A program made the translations under genes and the position numbers. Of a stretch of DNA of 64,000 nt, positions 8,113 through 15,212 are shown one piece after another (the stretch's first letter is position 1; the number at the start of each line of letters is the position of its first letter). Location: contig NZ_JACHMI010000001.1 in the NCBI RefSeq assembly GCF_014207985.1, forward strand, positions 6,059,001 through 6,123,000, written 5' to 3'. The notes beneath the pieces are model-generated. The model saw only the letters and a program-made list of their open reading frames with translations. It had not been told where the DNA came from and made no database searches. This DNA is from Nonomuraea rubra (GTDB lineage Bacteria; Actinomycetota; Actinomycetes; Streptosporangiales; Streptosporangiaceae).

Positions 8113-8479
8113 TCATCCGGTGCCGCCGGGAGAGACCAGGCCGGTCTCGTAGGCGAGCACCACCGCCTGGACACGGTCGCGCAGGCCGAGCTTGGACGGG
8201 ATGCCGGCGACGTGGGTCTTCACCGTGGCCACGCTGAGCGACAACTGCCCGGCGAGTTCGGCGTTGCTCAGGCCGGTGGGCCGGCAGGCGCAGCACGTCC
8301 AGCTCGCGAGGCGTCCGGCCCGGCAGGCCGCGATGCAGGGCGGGCTTCAGGTCGTCGCGGCGGGCGACGCGCTCGACCGGGCGGCGGGTGATGGTCGGCG
8401 CGAGCAGGGCGTCGCCGGAGCGCACCCGGCGCCGCGTGTGCCGCCGGTGTCGGTCACCTCGATCTCCAGCCACTCGCCG
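8113..8479 (-). pseudogene. two-component locus remnant: kinase fragment fused to LuxR-type regulator end
   Basis: Read on the minus strand from 8479, the sequence gives GEWLEIEVTDTGG, the strand and G-box region of a DesK-type kinase ATPase domain. It then passes by deletion into SGDALLAPTITRRPVERVAR, the receiver/linker end of a NarL-type response regulator, and the regulator helix-turn-helix [13 protein letters not shown] frameshift near 8285 precedes [20 protein letters not shown], followed by a normal C-terminus. The upstream half of the kinase is at 14055-14175, on the other side of the inserted element. The kinase C-terminus and the receiver domain are lost, so the locus is dead. Confidence 0.8.
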
Positions 8480-8516
8480 GGGCTCGACGAGCAACGGAAC
8501 GAAAGTCTCGGTTTCC
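8480..8516 (+). repeat. left terminal inverted repeat of the cassette
   Basis: Begins GGGCTCGACGAGCAACGGAA and continues CGAAAGTCTCGGTTTCC. It is preceded directly by the 7-bp target duplicate CTCGCCG (8473-8479). Compared with the right end it lacks one A in the A-run and has T for C near its inner limit. Confidence 0.9.
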
Positions 8517-8641
8517 AAGGTTTCTGAGGGCTGAACCCGAGACTGGTCTATCCGATCACGGCAGACCCGCAACGCTCGCCCACACAACCGACTTTTCAAG
8601 ATCGCGAAGATGGCCGAAGTCGAGCTCGGATTGCGGCCTGA

Positions 8642-8671
8642 GTTAAAGGTGGGTTAAGCAAATCTGGTTAG
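8642..8671. promoter_or_regulatory. GTTAA direct repeats, candidate OmpR-type regulator site
   Basis: GTTAA occurs at 8642 and 8653, exactly 11 bp apart, with a related GTTAG at 8667, just upstream of the six-gene cassette operon. OmpR/PhoB-type response regulators bind 11-bp-spaced direct repeats, and the operon encodes such a regulator. This is the best candidate autoregulatory promoter region. Spacing seen; binding inferred. Confidence 0.45.
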
Positions 8672-8686
8672 CTTCTTTTAAGCCCC

Positions 8687-8707
8687 TGACCTGCATGCTG
8701 CAGGTCA
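8687..8707. promoter_or_regulatory. 9-bp-arm inverted repeat at the lipoprotein start
   Basis: TGACCTGCA (8687-8695) and TGCAGGTCA (8699-8707) form a perfect dyad with a 3-nt spacer, directly ahead of the lipoprotein start at 8716. It could be an operator, or an mRNA hairpin that hides the ribosome site. Confidence 0.45.
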
Positions 8708-8715
8708 TGGCGAAC

Positions 8716-9165
8716 ATGAAGAGTGCCCTGAAGATCGCAGCCTTCCTCGCTACCTCAGTCGTCCTCGCCTCTTGTGGCGGCGGCTCCGGGGGGCAGGGAG
8801 ATTCCGGTGATCAGGCGAAGTACGCGGCGTGCCTACGGGATCAGGGTCTCACCGTCACGGAGCGGAGCGACGGGCTGGACATCAAGGCGGACTCCCCGGA
8901 GAAGAGCAACGCGGCCAAGGCGGCCTGTAAGCAGTACGCCCCGGCCGGTGAGGAGGTGTCGCCCGAGGACAAGAAGAAGGCGATGGACACCGCGCTCAAG
9001 TACGTCGAGTGCATGCGCAAGGCGGGAGTCGACATGCCGGACCCGAAGCAGGATCCCGACGGCGGTGTCGCTCTGAAGCTGCCGGACGGGATGACCGAGG
9101 ACACGCCGGTGGTTCAGCAGGCGCAGAAGGCGTGCCAGGAGCTCTCTCCTGGGAACTCCGAGTGA
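8716..9165 (+). CDS. small secreted lipoprotein of the efflux cassette
   Basis: The chosen start, ATG 8716, gives MKSALKIAAFLATSVVLASC, a 20-residue lipoprotein signal ending in the lipobox LASC (ATGs at 8695 and 8707 are alternatives). The mature part is about 130 residues, acidic and soluble, with conserved-looking cysteines in the pattern YAACLRDQG…AACKQYAP…YVECMRKAG…ACQEL, probably two disulfides. Similar lipoproteins often precede adaptor/MacB-type ABC operons in actinomycetes. It would sit on the outer face of the membrane. Its GTGA overlap with the adaptor gene shows coupling. Role unknown, perhaps ligand sensing or chaperoning. Confidence 0.8.
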   Translation: MKSALKIAAFLATSVVLASCGGGSGGQGDSGDQAKYAACLRDQGLTVTERSDGLDIKADSPEKSNAAKAACKQYAPAGEEVSPEDKKKAMDTALKYVECMRKAGVDMPDPKQDPDGGVALKLPDGMTEDTPVVQQAQKACQELSPGNSE

Positions 9166-10202
9166 GGCGCACGGCGGTGCTGCTGAGCGGCGTAGCGGTG
9201 ATCGGAAGCGGGGCTGTGGTGGGGTTCATGAACCTCCCCGGTCGTACGGCAGCGCCGGCAGCGAGCCCCAACGGTGCACAGGCGTCGTCTGTGCCGATCA
9301 CCCGTTCCGACATGGTGGACACCAAGCAGGTCAGCGGCACCCTCGGATATGCGGGCCGCCGCAGCCAGCCGAACCGGGCCGGCGGGGTGGTCACGGCCAC
9401 CCGCGCCGAGGGAACGGTGGTGCGCCGTGGCGGCTGGCTGTACAAGGTGGCGGGCAAGCCGGTGTTCCTGATGTATGGCGCCGTCCCGATGTATCGCCGC
9501 CTTGGTGTCGGCACCACGGGTCCGGATGTCCGTCAGCTGGAGCTGAACCTGGTCAAGCTGGGATACAAGCCCGGCACGGTCGACAAGACCTTTACCGCGG
9601 TGACCGCCCGGGCGGTGTGGGCCTGGCAGCGCGATGAAGGGCTGGTGGCGACGGGCAGGGCGGAGGTAAGCCAAGTGATCTTCTCGGGGGGTTCGCTTCG
9701 GATCGCGGAGAACTCCAAGCAGGCTGGGGATGCCGCTGAAGGTTCGGTGGTGACAACGACCGGGACGGAACGAGCTATCACCATCAAATTGGAGACCTCC
9801 CACCAGCAATTCGCCCGTAAGGGCGCCAGGGTGAAGGTACAGCTGCCCGACGGCAAGAAGGTCGCTGGAACGATCTCCTCTGTCGGAACCGTCGCACGGC
9901 CCGGGAAGGATGCGGACAGTCCGGCGACGATCGAGGTCAGGGTCAAGGTCGGCGGCGAACTGGGCAGACTTGATCAGGCGCCGGTCACGGTCGAGCTACG
10001 AACCGGGCGCCGCAAGGACGTGCTGTCGGTGCCGGTCGAGGCACTGATCGCGCGGGCAGGCGGCCAGTACGGCGTGCGGGTGGTGCAAGGCGGGGCACGC
10101 CGGGTGGTGCCGGTCGAGACGGGCCTGTTCATGGGAAGCCGCGTGGAGATCTCCGGTGCTGGCTTGTCGGAGGGCGTGAGAGTCGAGGTGCCCGCGCTAT
10201 GA
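9162..10202 (+). CDS. membrane-fusion-type adaptor with peptidoglycan-binding domain
   Basis: A 346-residue protein that starts at GTG 9162, overlapping the lipoprotein stop. Residues 1-22 are a membrane anchor (VRRTAVLLSGVAVIGSGAVVG). Around residues 115-170 is a PG_binding_1-like domain (LGVGTTGPDVRQLELNLVKLG…TARAVWAWQRDEGL). The rest (ITIKLETSHQQFARKGARVKV, and VLSVPVEALIARAGGQYGVRVV near the C-terminus) matches the barrel of HlyD/RND-type adaptors. In Gram-positive cells such adaptors link a MacB-type ABC pump to the cell wall. It overlaps the ATPase gene by 4 bp. Confidence 0.87.
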   Translation: MRRTAVLLSGVAVIGSGAVVGFMNLPGRTAAPAASPNGAQASSVPITRSDMVDTKQVSGTLGYAGRRSQPNRAGGVVTATRAEGTVVRRGGWLYKVAGKPVFLMYGAVPMYRRLGVGTTGPDVRQLELNLVKLGYKPGTVDKTFTAVTARAVWAWQRDEGLVATGRAEVSQVIFSGGSLRIAENSKQAGDAAEGSVVTTTGTERAITIKLETSHQQFARKGARVKVQLPDGKKVAGTISSVGTVARPGKDADSPATIEVRVKVGGELGRLDQAPVTVELRTGRRKDVLSVPVEALIARAGGQYGVRVVQGGARRVVPVETGLFMGSRVEISGAGLSEGVRVEVPAL

Positions 10203-10900
10203 CCGTCGTCGTCGAGCTGAGCAGGGTGACCAAGGAGTTTCCCGGTGGCGTTCAGGCGCTGCGAGGAGTGGATCTGCGCGTGGATAGCGGAGAGCTGGTC
10301 GCCATGGTCGGCCCTTCCGGGTCGGGCAAATCGACCCTGCTCAACATGATCGGAACTTTGGACCGGCCAACGCGAGGTCAGGTGCGCATCGCGGGCTACG
10401 ACGTGGCGCAGCTGAACGATCGCGAGCTGTCGGCGCTGCGCGCCCAGCACATCGGATTCGTCTTCCAGCAGTTCCATCTCGCGGAGGGAGTTTCCGCTCT
10501 CGACAACGTCGCTGACGGTTTGCTGTATGCCGGAGTGGGGCGGCGTGAACGTCGGCGGCGGGCGGGTGAGGCATTGGAGCGTGTCGGTCTGGCGGATCGG
10601 CTGGAGCACCGGTCGAATCAGATGTCGGGCGGGGAGCGGCAGCGGGTCGCCGTGGCGCGCGCCGTGGTCGGTGAGCCGTCGCTGGTGTTGGCCGATGAGC
10701 CGACCGGCAACCTTGACACCGCTTCGGGGGCAGAGGTTCTCGCGACGTTGCGGAATCTGAACGCGGCCGGCGCCACCGTGGTGATCATCACGCACGACCT
10801 GGAGGTCGCGGCCGCCGCGCCCCGCAGGATCCACATCCGTGATGGCCTGGTCGTCGCGGATGAGGTCTCCGAGGTCGGCGAGATGGGAGCTCTCCGATGA
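10199..10900 (+). CDS. MacB/LolD-type ABC ATPase
   Basis: A 233-residue ATPase. Walker A GPSGSGKST is near residue 40, the Q-loop region FVFQQFHLAEGVSALDNV near 92, the signature MSGGERQRVAVARA near 140, Walker B LVLADEPTGNLD near 160 and the H-loop IITHD near 195. The LDxxTG motif is typical of the MacB/FtsE class, which drives mechanotransmission pumps instead of moving substrate through the membrane. It overlaps both its neighbours by 4 bp, as expected for an obligate operon. Confidence 0.95.
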   Translation: MTVVVELSRVTKEFPGGVQALRGVDLRVDSGELVAMVGPSGSGKSTLLNMIGTLDRPTRGQVRIAGYDVAQLNDRELSALRAQHIGFVFQQFHLAEGVSALDNVADGLLYAGVGRRERRRRAGEALERVGLADRLEHRSNQMSGGERQRVAVARAVVGEPSLVLADEPTGNLDTASGAEVLATLRNLNAAGATVVIITHDLEVAAAAPRRIHIRDGLVVADEVSEVGEMGALR

Positions 10901-12099
10901 CGGATCGGATCGGCAAAGCACGGCTGACCCCTGCCCGGATGAACCTGGAGGATGTGGCGCGAGTGGGTGTGGCGGGGCTGCGGGCCCGGCCCACGCGGGC
11001 CGTGCTGTCCGCGTTGGGGATCGCCATCGGCATCGCGACCATGGTGGCGGTGCTGGGCATCTCCTCCTCCAGCCAGGCTCGCGTGATGGAGACCCTGGAC
11101 GCGTTGGGGACGAACATGTTGACCGTCGCCCCCGGCAAGCAGTTCTCCGCGCAGAAGGCCAGGCTGCCGAAGAACGCGGGCCGGATGATCCGGGGCGTGG
11201 AGCATGTCGCCATGGCCGGCCAGACCGGTGACACCGGAAAAGCCATCTACCGCAACGATCGCATCCCTTCCACACGCACCGGCGGCCTTCAGGTCCGCGC
11301 CACCTCCCTGGATCTGCTGGAGGTCCTGCAGACCCCGGTCCGCAGCGGAAGGTGGCACGATGTGGCCACCGCGGCGCAACGCACCGTGGTGCTGGGATCC
11401 ACGGCCGCCACACGGCTGGCCGCCACCGCCGGAGACGCGGTCTGGATCAACGGCCAGTGGTGGACGGTGATCGGGGTCCTGGCCGAATCGCCACTGGCAG
11501 AGGACGTCGACGTGGCCGCGCTGGTCGGTTTCGCCGCGGCGGATACCTTCCTCGGTTTCGATGGACACCCGACCTTGGTCTATACGAAGATCGCTGAGGA
11601 GAAGGTCACAGAGGTCAGGGCGCTGCTGAATCACGCGGCGAACCCCGAGCATCCGGAGGAGGTCACGGTCAGCCGCCCCTCCGACGCCCTGGCGGCGAAG
11701 GCCGCGGTGGCGGGGGCGTTCACCAGCCTGTTGCTCGGTGTCGGTGGCGTGGCCCTGCTGGTGGGCGGGGTCGGCATCGCCAACACGATGATCATCTCGG
11801 TGCTGGAGCGGCGGCGTGAGATCGGCCTGCGTCGCGCGCTCGGGGCCACCACCGGCCAGGTTCGCGTCCAGTTTCTCGCCGAATCCCTGATTCTGGCCGG
11901 TGTGGGCGGGCTCACCGGCTCGGTGCTAGGAGTGGTCGCCACCATCGGGTTCGCGCTGACGCAAGGGTTGCCGCCGGTCGTGCCGGCGTGGGTGATCGGC
12001 GGCGGGCTCGGCGCCACGCTCGTCGTCGGCACCATCGCCGGGCTCTACCCGGCGATGCGGGCCGCTCGGATGTCGCCGACGCTGGCCCTGTCCGCCTGA
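10897..12099 (+). CDS. MacB/FtsX-type ABC permease
   Basis: A 400-residue permease with the MacB layout: a first membrane helix (LSALGIAIGIATMVAVLGIS), a large extracytoplasmic domain (residues about 60-265), and three C-terminal helices within residues about 270-385, with the family motif ANTMIISVLERRREIGLRRALGAT between them. It pairs with the preceding ATPase. Together with the adaptor and lipoprotein this forms a tripartite-like pump acting at the cell wall, of the kind linked to export of, or resistance to, peptides and lipid-like antibiotics (family knowledge; substrate here unknown). Confidence 0.93.
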   Translation: MTDRIGKARLTPARMNLEDVARVGVAGLRARPTRAVLSALGIAIGIATMVAVLGISSSSQARVMETLDALGTNMLTVAPGKQFSAQKARLPKNAGRMIRGVEHVAMAGQTGDTGKAIYRNDRIPSTRTGGLQVRATSLDLLEVLQTPVRSGRWHDVATAAQRTVVLGSTAATRLAATAGDAVWINGQWWTVIGVLAESPLAEDVDVAALVGFAAADTFLGFDGHPTLVYTKIAEEKVTEVRALLNHAANPEHPEEVTVSRPSDALAAKAAVAGAFTSLLLGVGGVALLVGGVGIANTMIISVLERRREIGLRRALGATTGQVRVQFLAESLILAGVGGLTGSVLGVVATIGFALTQGLPPVVPAWVIGGGLGATLVVGTIAGLYPAMRAARMSPTLALSA

Positions 12100-12136
12100 G
12101 ACGTACCATGATGACCGACAGCTGGGAGCAGCGAAC

Positions 12137-12826
12137 ATGCGCGTGCTGGTTGCCGAGGATGAGAAAGGCTTGGCCGACATCATCGGCACCGGGCTGCGCA
12201 AGGCCCGGATGGCGGTGGACGTCGTCTATGACGGGGACGCGGCTCTGGAACGGGCGATGACCCATGAATACGACGTGATCGTGCTCGATCGGGACTTACC
12301 CGAGATCCACGGTGACGACGTCTGCCGGAGGCTGATGGAGGCGCAGGTCCCGGCACGGATCATCATGCTCACCGCCGCGGGTGACCTGTGGTCGAAGGTG
12401 GAGGGGCTGGGCCTGGGATCTGATGATTACCTGGCCAAGCCCTTCGACTTTCCCGAGCTCGTCGCCCGGATCCGGGCCCTGGCCCGGCGGGTGCCGACCC
12501 GGCTCCAGCCGGTTCTGGAGATGGCGGGCATCACCCTGGACCCGGCCTACCACGAGGTGCATCGTAACGGGCGTTATGTGGCTCTGAGCCCCAAGGAGTT
12601 CACGGTGCTGGAGGTCTTCATGCGGTCGGGGGGAAGTGTGGTCAGTGTCGAGGATCTCCTGGAGAAGGCATGGGACGAGAACGTCGACTACTTCACCAAC
12701 TCCGTGCGGGTAACGGTGGCGACGCTGCGCAAGAAGCTGGGACCGCCACCGGTGATTCACACCGTGATCGGAGCGGGCTACCGTCTCGTCGACCCTGGCC
12801 ACGGAGCACCGTCAGGGTCCGGCTGA
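12137..12826 (+). CDS. OmpR-family response regulator of the cassette
   Basis: A 229-residue regulator. The receiver domain has the acidic pocket EDE (7-9), phosphoacceptor Asp51 in VLDRDLP, and Lys in LAKPFDFPEL. The C-terminal winged helix (residues about 128-220) has the pattern LSPKEFTVLEVFM…VRVTVATLRKKLG…IGAGYRL. It closely resembles the regulator at 43256-43918, so these are paralogous systems. Its stop overlaps the proposed kinase start. It probably controls its own operon through the 11-bp repeats at 8642. Confidence 0.93.
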   Translation: MRVLVAEDEKGLADIIGTGLRKARMAVDVVYDGDAALERAMTHEYDVIVLDRDLPEIHGDDVCRRLMEAQVPARIIMLTAAGDLWSKVEGLGLGSDDYLAKPFDFPELVARIRALARRVPTRLQPVLEMAGITLDPAYHEVHRNGRYVALSPKEFTVLEVFMRSGGSVVSVEDLLEKAWDENVDYFTNSVRVTVATLRKKLGPPPVIHTVIGAGYRLVDPGHGAPSGSG

Positions 12827-13950
12827 CCGCGCTCTATGCCAGCCCGTTCCTCATCATGGCCGTGGTCATGCTTCTCGCGGTGAACCTGCTGCTCAGCAGC
12901 GCGCTTGGGGTGAGCGTCTCCGTCTCGGGGCGAGCACCTCAGCCCACGGCCGCCGGGGCGCCGACCCGGGGCGAAGTCGACGAGGAAGCGGTGTTCGAAG
13001 GCGACCTTCAGCTGCAGTATGAGGTCCTGAGATATCAATGGGCCGCCACCGCGATCATTATCGCTGTCCTGACGGTGGTCTCGGTGATCCTGGGCTGGTG
13101 GCTAGCCGGGCGCGTCCTGCGCCCGATTCGCGGCGTCACCTCCACGGCCCGCCGACTGTCCCTGTCCAACCTCCATGAACGGATCGCGATGCAGGGCCCC
13201 GACGATGAGCTCAAGGAGCTCGCCGACACCTTCGATGACATGCTCGACCGGCTGGAGCGCTCGACCGATGCTCAGCGGCGATTCGCCGCCAACGCCTCCC
13301 ATGAGCTCAAGACACCCTTGGCGCTGGACCGGGCGCTGCTGCAGGTGGCGTTCGGCGAACTCCCCGAGGAACTGTTGGAGGCCCGGGATGAACTCCTCGC
13401 CTCCAACAGCCGCCAACATCGGCTCATCGACGGACTCCTGATGCTGGCTGCGGCAGAACACACGCTGACCAGCGTAGAGCCCGTCGATCTGGCCGACCTG
13501 GCCCGGCGTGTCATCTACGGGCACCCCGGCGCGACGGTGGACCTGTCACCGGCCCTCACCTCCGGCGATCCCGTTCTGGTCGAGCGGTTGATCGCGAATC
13601 TCGTGGAGAACGCCGAGAAGTACAACGACCAGCGTAGGTTCATCGCCGTCCGGACCGGAACGGGCAATGAAGGCGCGGTCCTCACCGTGGAGAACACCGG
13701 GCAGGAGATCGCCCACGAGGTGGTGTCATCGCTGTTCGAGCCGTTCCGGCGCCTCACCGGCGACCGTACCGAGTCGGTGTCCGGCGCGGGCCTCGGCCTG
13801 TCGATCGTGGCCGCCATCACACGCGTCCACGGAGGCACGATCGACGCCGTCCCCCGCGTCGGCGGCGGCCTCGCCGTGACGGTACGCCTCCCGGACATGG
13901 GGTCAGTGGTGAAAGCGCAGCCAAGGCTCTCAACGGGCGGGCGGAGGTAA
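12823..13950 (+). CDS. sensor histidine kinase of the cassette
   Basis: A kinase of about 375 residues with a two-helix sensor: helix one near residues 5-28, a short extracellular loop (about 45 residues), helix two near 72-95, HAMP (97-150), the HisKA His in ASHELKTP (His160), N-box LVENAEKYN, and G-boxes ending GAGLGLSIVAAI. Start uncertain: coding-like sequence begins before the first in-frame ATG (12856) but no ATG/GTG/TTG occurs between 12670 and 12856. CTG 12823 overlaps the regulator stop as CTGA, mimicking ATGA coupling, and is preferred here; ATG 12670, deep inside the regulator gene, is the alternative. The short loop suggests sensing within the membrane. Confidence 0.88.
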   Translation: MTALYASPFLIMAVVMLLAVNLLLSSALGVSVSVSGRAPQPTAAGAPTRGEVDEEAVFEGDLQLQYEVLRYQWAATAIIIAVLTVVSVILGWWLAGRVLRPIRGVTSTARRLSLSNLHERIAMQGPDDELKELADTFDDMLDRLERSTDAQRRFAANASHELKTPLALDRALLQVAFGELPEELLEARDELLASNSRQHRLIDGLLMLAAAEHTLTSVEPVDLADLARRVIYGHPGATVDLSPALTSGDPVLVERLIANLVENAEKYNDQRRFIAVRTGTGNEGAVLTVENTGQEIAHEVVSSLFEPFRRLTGDRTESVSGAGLGLSIVAAITRVHGGTIDAVPRVGGGLAVTVRLPDMGSVVKAQPRLSTGGRR

Positions 13951-14016
13951 AGCAACGCAGCGACTCCACCCATGTGATCAGTGGCCGTGCGGAGCCTGAA
14001 TCGGCTCGAGCTGGCC

Positions 14017-14054
14017 GGGAACCGAGACTTTTCGTTCCGTTGCTCGTCGAGCCC
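14017..14054 (-). repeat. right terminal inverted repeat of the cassette
   Basis: Read on the minus strand from 14054 it gives GGGCTCGACGAGCAACGGAA, then CGAAAAGTCTCGGTTCCC, matching the left end. The second copy of the 7-bp target duplicate CTCGCCG follows at 14055-14061. Confidence 0.9.
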
Positions 14055-14175
14055 CTCGCCGTCCTGGCCGATCGTCACGGTCGCGGCGGCCCCGGGCGCG
14101 TGCTTGATCGTGTTGGTGAGGGCTTCCTGTACGACGCGGTGGGCGGCGAGGTCGAGCCCGCCGGACGGCCCCGTC
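14055..14175 (-). pseudogene. DesK-type kinase remnant interrupted by the cassette
   Basis: The minus strand gives GGLDLAAHRVVQEALTNTIK then HAPGAAATVTIGQDGE, the dimerisation-to-N-box region of a NarL-partner kinase. At 14055-14061 it meets the 7-bp target duplicate and the cassette end. The continuation WLEIEVTDTGG is at 8479 downward. Sequence before about 14175 is lost, so only some 40 residues survive on this side. Confidence 0.85.
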
Positions 14176-14239
14176 GAGGCGGCCACCGCCCGCGCCGGCC
14201 AGCAGGCCCATGACATGCGTAAAGGATCAGGTCGCAGCC

Positions 14240-14623
14240 TCAGGGGGTCGTCGCGGCCCGCTCGGCCTCACTGCGCAGGACACAGAACTCGTTACCCTCG
14301 GGGTCGGCGAGAACGGCCCAGCCCGCGCCATCGGTGTTGCGGCGGTCGGCGACGAAGGTGGCGCCCAGCCCCAGCAGGCGGCCGACCTCCTCATCCCGCG
14401 AGGTCTCCGGACGCAGGCACAGGTGGAACCGGTTCTTGACCGTCTTGGGCTCCGGCACCTGGTTGAAGTGCAGCAGCGGTCCCTGCGGAAGCAGGACCTG
14501 CGTCTCGTCATCCCCGGGCCTGTCCTCGGGATGCATGGGGCAACCGGTGACCTCGCTCCAGAACCGGGCGAGCTCGTAGGCGTTCGCACAGTCGATCGCC
14601 ACGTTCTGCACTACCGAAACCAT
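14240..14623 (-). CDS. VOC-family (glyoxalase-like) protein
   Basis: A 127-residue vicinal-oxygen-chelate fold protein. ATG 14623 is preceded by AGGGGGT. It has the two beta-alpha-beta halves: NVAIDCANAYELARFWSEVTG…LHFNQVPEPKTVKNRFHLCL and then EVGRLLGLGATFVADRR…WAVLADPEGNEFCVL. This subgroup (glyoxalase-like/antibiotic-resistance-like) is common in actinomycetes with mostly unknown substrates. It lies just right of the disrupted kinase and is not part of the cassette. Confidence 0.85.
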   Translation of the reverse strand: MVSVVQNVAIDCANAYELARFWSEVTGCPMHPEDRPGDDETQVLLPQGPLLHFNQVPEPKTVKNRFHLCLRPETSRDEEVGRLLGLGATFVADRRNTDGAGWAVLADPEGNEFCVLRSEAERAATTP

Positions 14624-14681
14624 GCGGGCAACGACCCCCTTCCATCTCATCGTGCTGATCGTCTGGTCCGGCGACACCCGC

Positions 14682-15212
14682 TCACAGGCGGCGTTGCAGG
14701 AGCATGCCTGGCCACTCCCCCACGGTGAAGGGGGCGACGCGGGTGAAGCCGCAGCTTTCGTAGTAGGCCACCAGGCGGCCGTCGTGGCCGGCGTAGCAGT
14801 CGACGCGCAGCAGGCGCACGCCGCGGCGGGCGGCTTCGTCGGCGGCCCAGCCGAGCAGGGCGCGGCCGATGCCGTGGCCGGCGTGGCGGCGGCCGGTGAC
14901 CAGGGCCTGCACGTAGAGCTCCGGTTCGGCCGCCGGGGTGACGTAGTCGTGGGCGGGGCCGACGCAGATGCAGCCGGCGGGCTCGCCGTCGTGCTCGGCG
15001 ATGCGCATGCCGCCGCCGGCCAGCCAGGAGGTGACCTGCTCGGTGCGCTTGGCGTCGCCGGTGAAGGGCCGGGTGCCCCACTGGCCGGTACGGCCCTGGG
15101 CGGTGAGCCAGGTGACGGCCGAGTCGAACATGGCCAGGACGGCGGGCACGTCCTCCTCCCGGGCCGGCCGGATGGTGACGGGCCGGGCAGGGGTGGCGGG
15201 GCCGCGGGTCAC
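14682..15212 (-). CDS. GNAT-family N-acetyltransferase
   Basis: A 176-residue acetyltransferase starting at GTG 15212, whose GTGA overlaps the stop of the L,D-transpeptidase gene. The N-terminal VTIRPAREEDVPAVLAMF opening, the acetyl-CoA loop GRRHAGHGIGRALLGWAADEAARRG and the closing YYESCGFTRV segment are typical. Coupling with a cell-wall crosslinking enzyme may be incidental or may reflect modification of a wall or toxin substrate (inference). Substrate unknown. Confidence 0.9.
   Translation of the reverse strand: MTRGPATPARPVTIRPAREEDVPAVLAMFDSAVTWLTAQGRTGQWGTRPFTGDAKRTEQVTSWLAGGGMRIAEHDGEPAGCICVGPAHDYVTPAAEPELYVQALVTGRRHAGHGIGRALLGWAADEAARRGVRLLRVDCYAGHDGRLVAYYESCGFTRVAPFTVGEWPGMLLQRRL

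Larger units (their letters stand above)
8480..14054 (+). mobile_element. 5.6-kb mobile insertion cassette carrying an efflux and two-component module
   Basis: Both ends carry the same terminal sequence in opposite orientation (left 8480-8516, right 14017-14054; 36 matching positions, one indel, one mismatch). Immediately outside are identical 7-bp direct repeats CTCGCCG (8473-8479 and 14055-14061). Deleting 8480-14061 joins two kinase halves in frame (…VTIGQDGE + WLEIEVTDTGG…), which shows that this is a precise insertion. Inside are six genes: lipoprotein, adaptor, ABC ATPase, ABC permease, response regulator and histidine kinase. No transposase or recombinase frame exists within it, so it must have been moved in trans by an enzyme recognising these ends. 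This matches the concept of a mobile insertion cassette. Confidence 0.88.

Noticed and set aside
8480..14054. Could the inverted ends be just a duplicated piece of kinase gene?
   Set aside because: The end sequence is not kinase sequence: the kinase reads through in frame only when it is removed, and a 7-bp target duplication is present.
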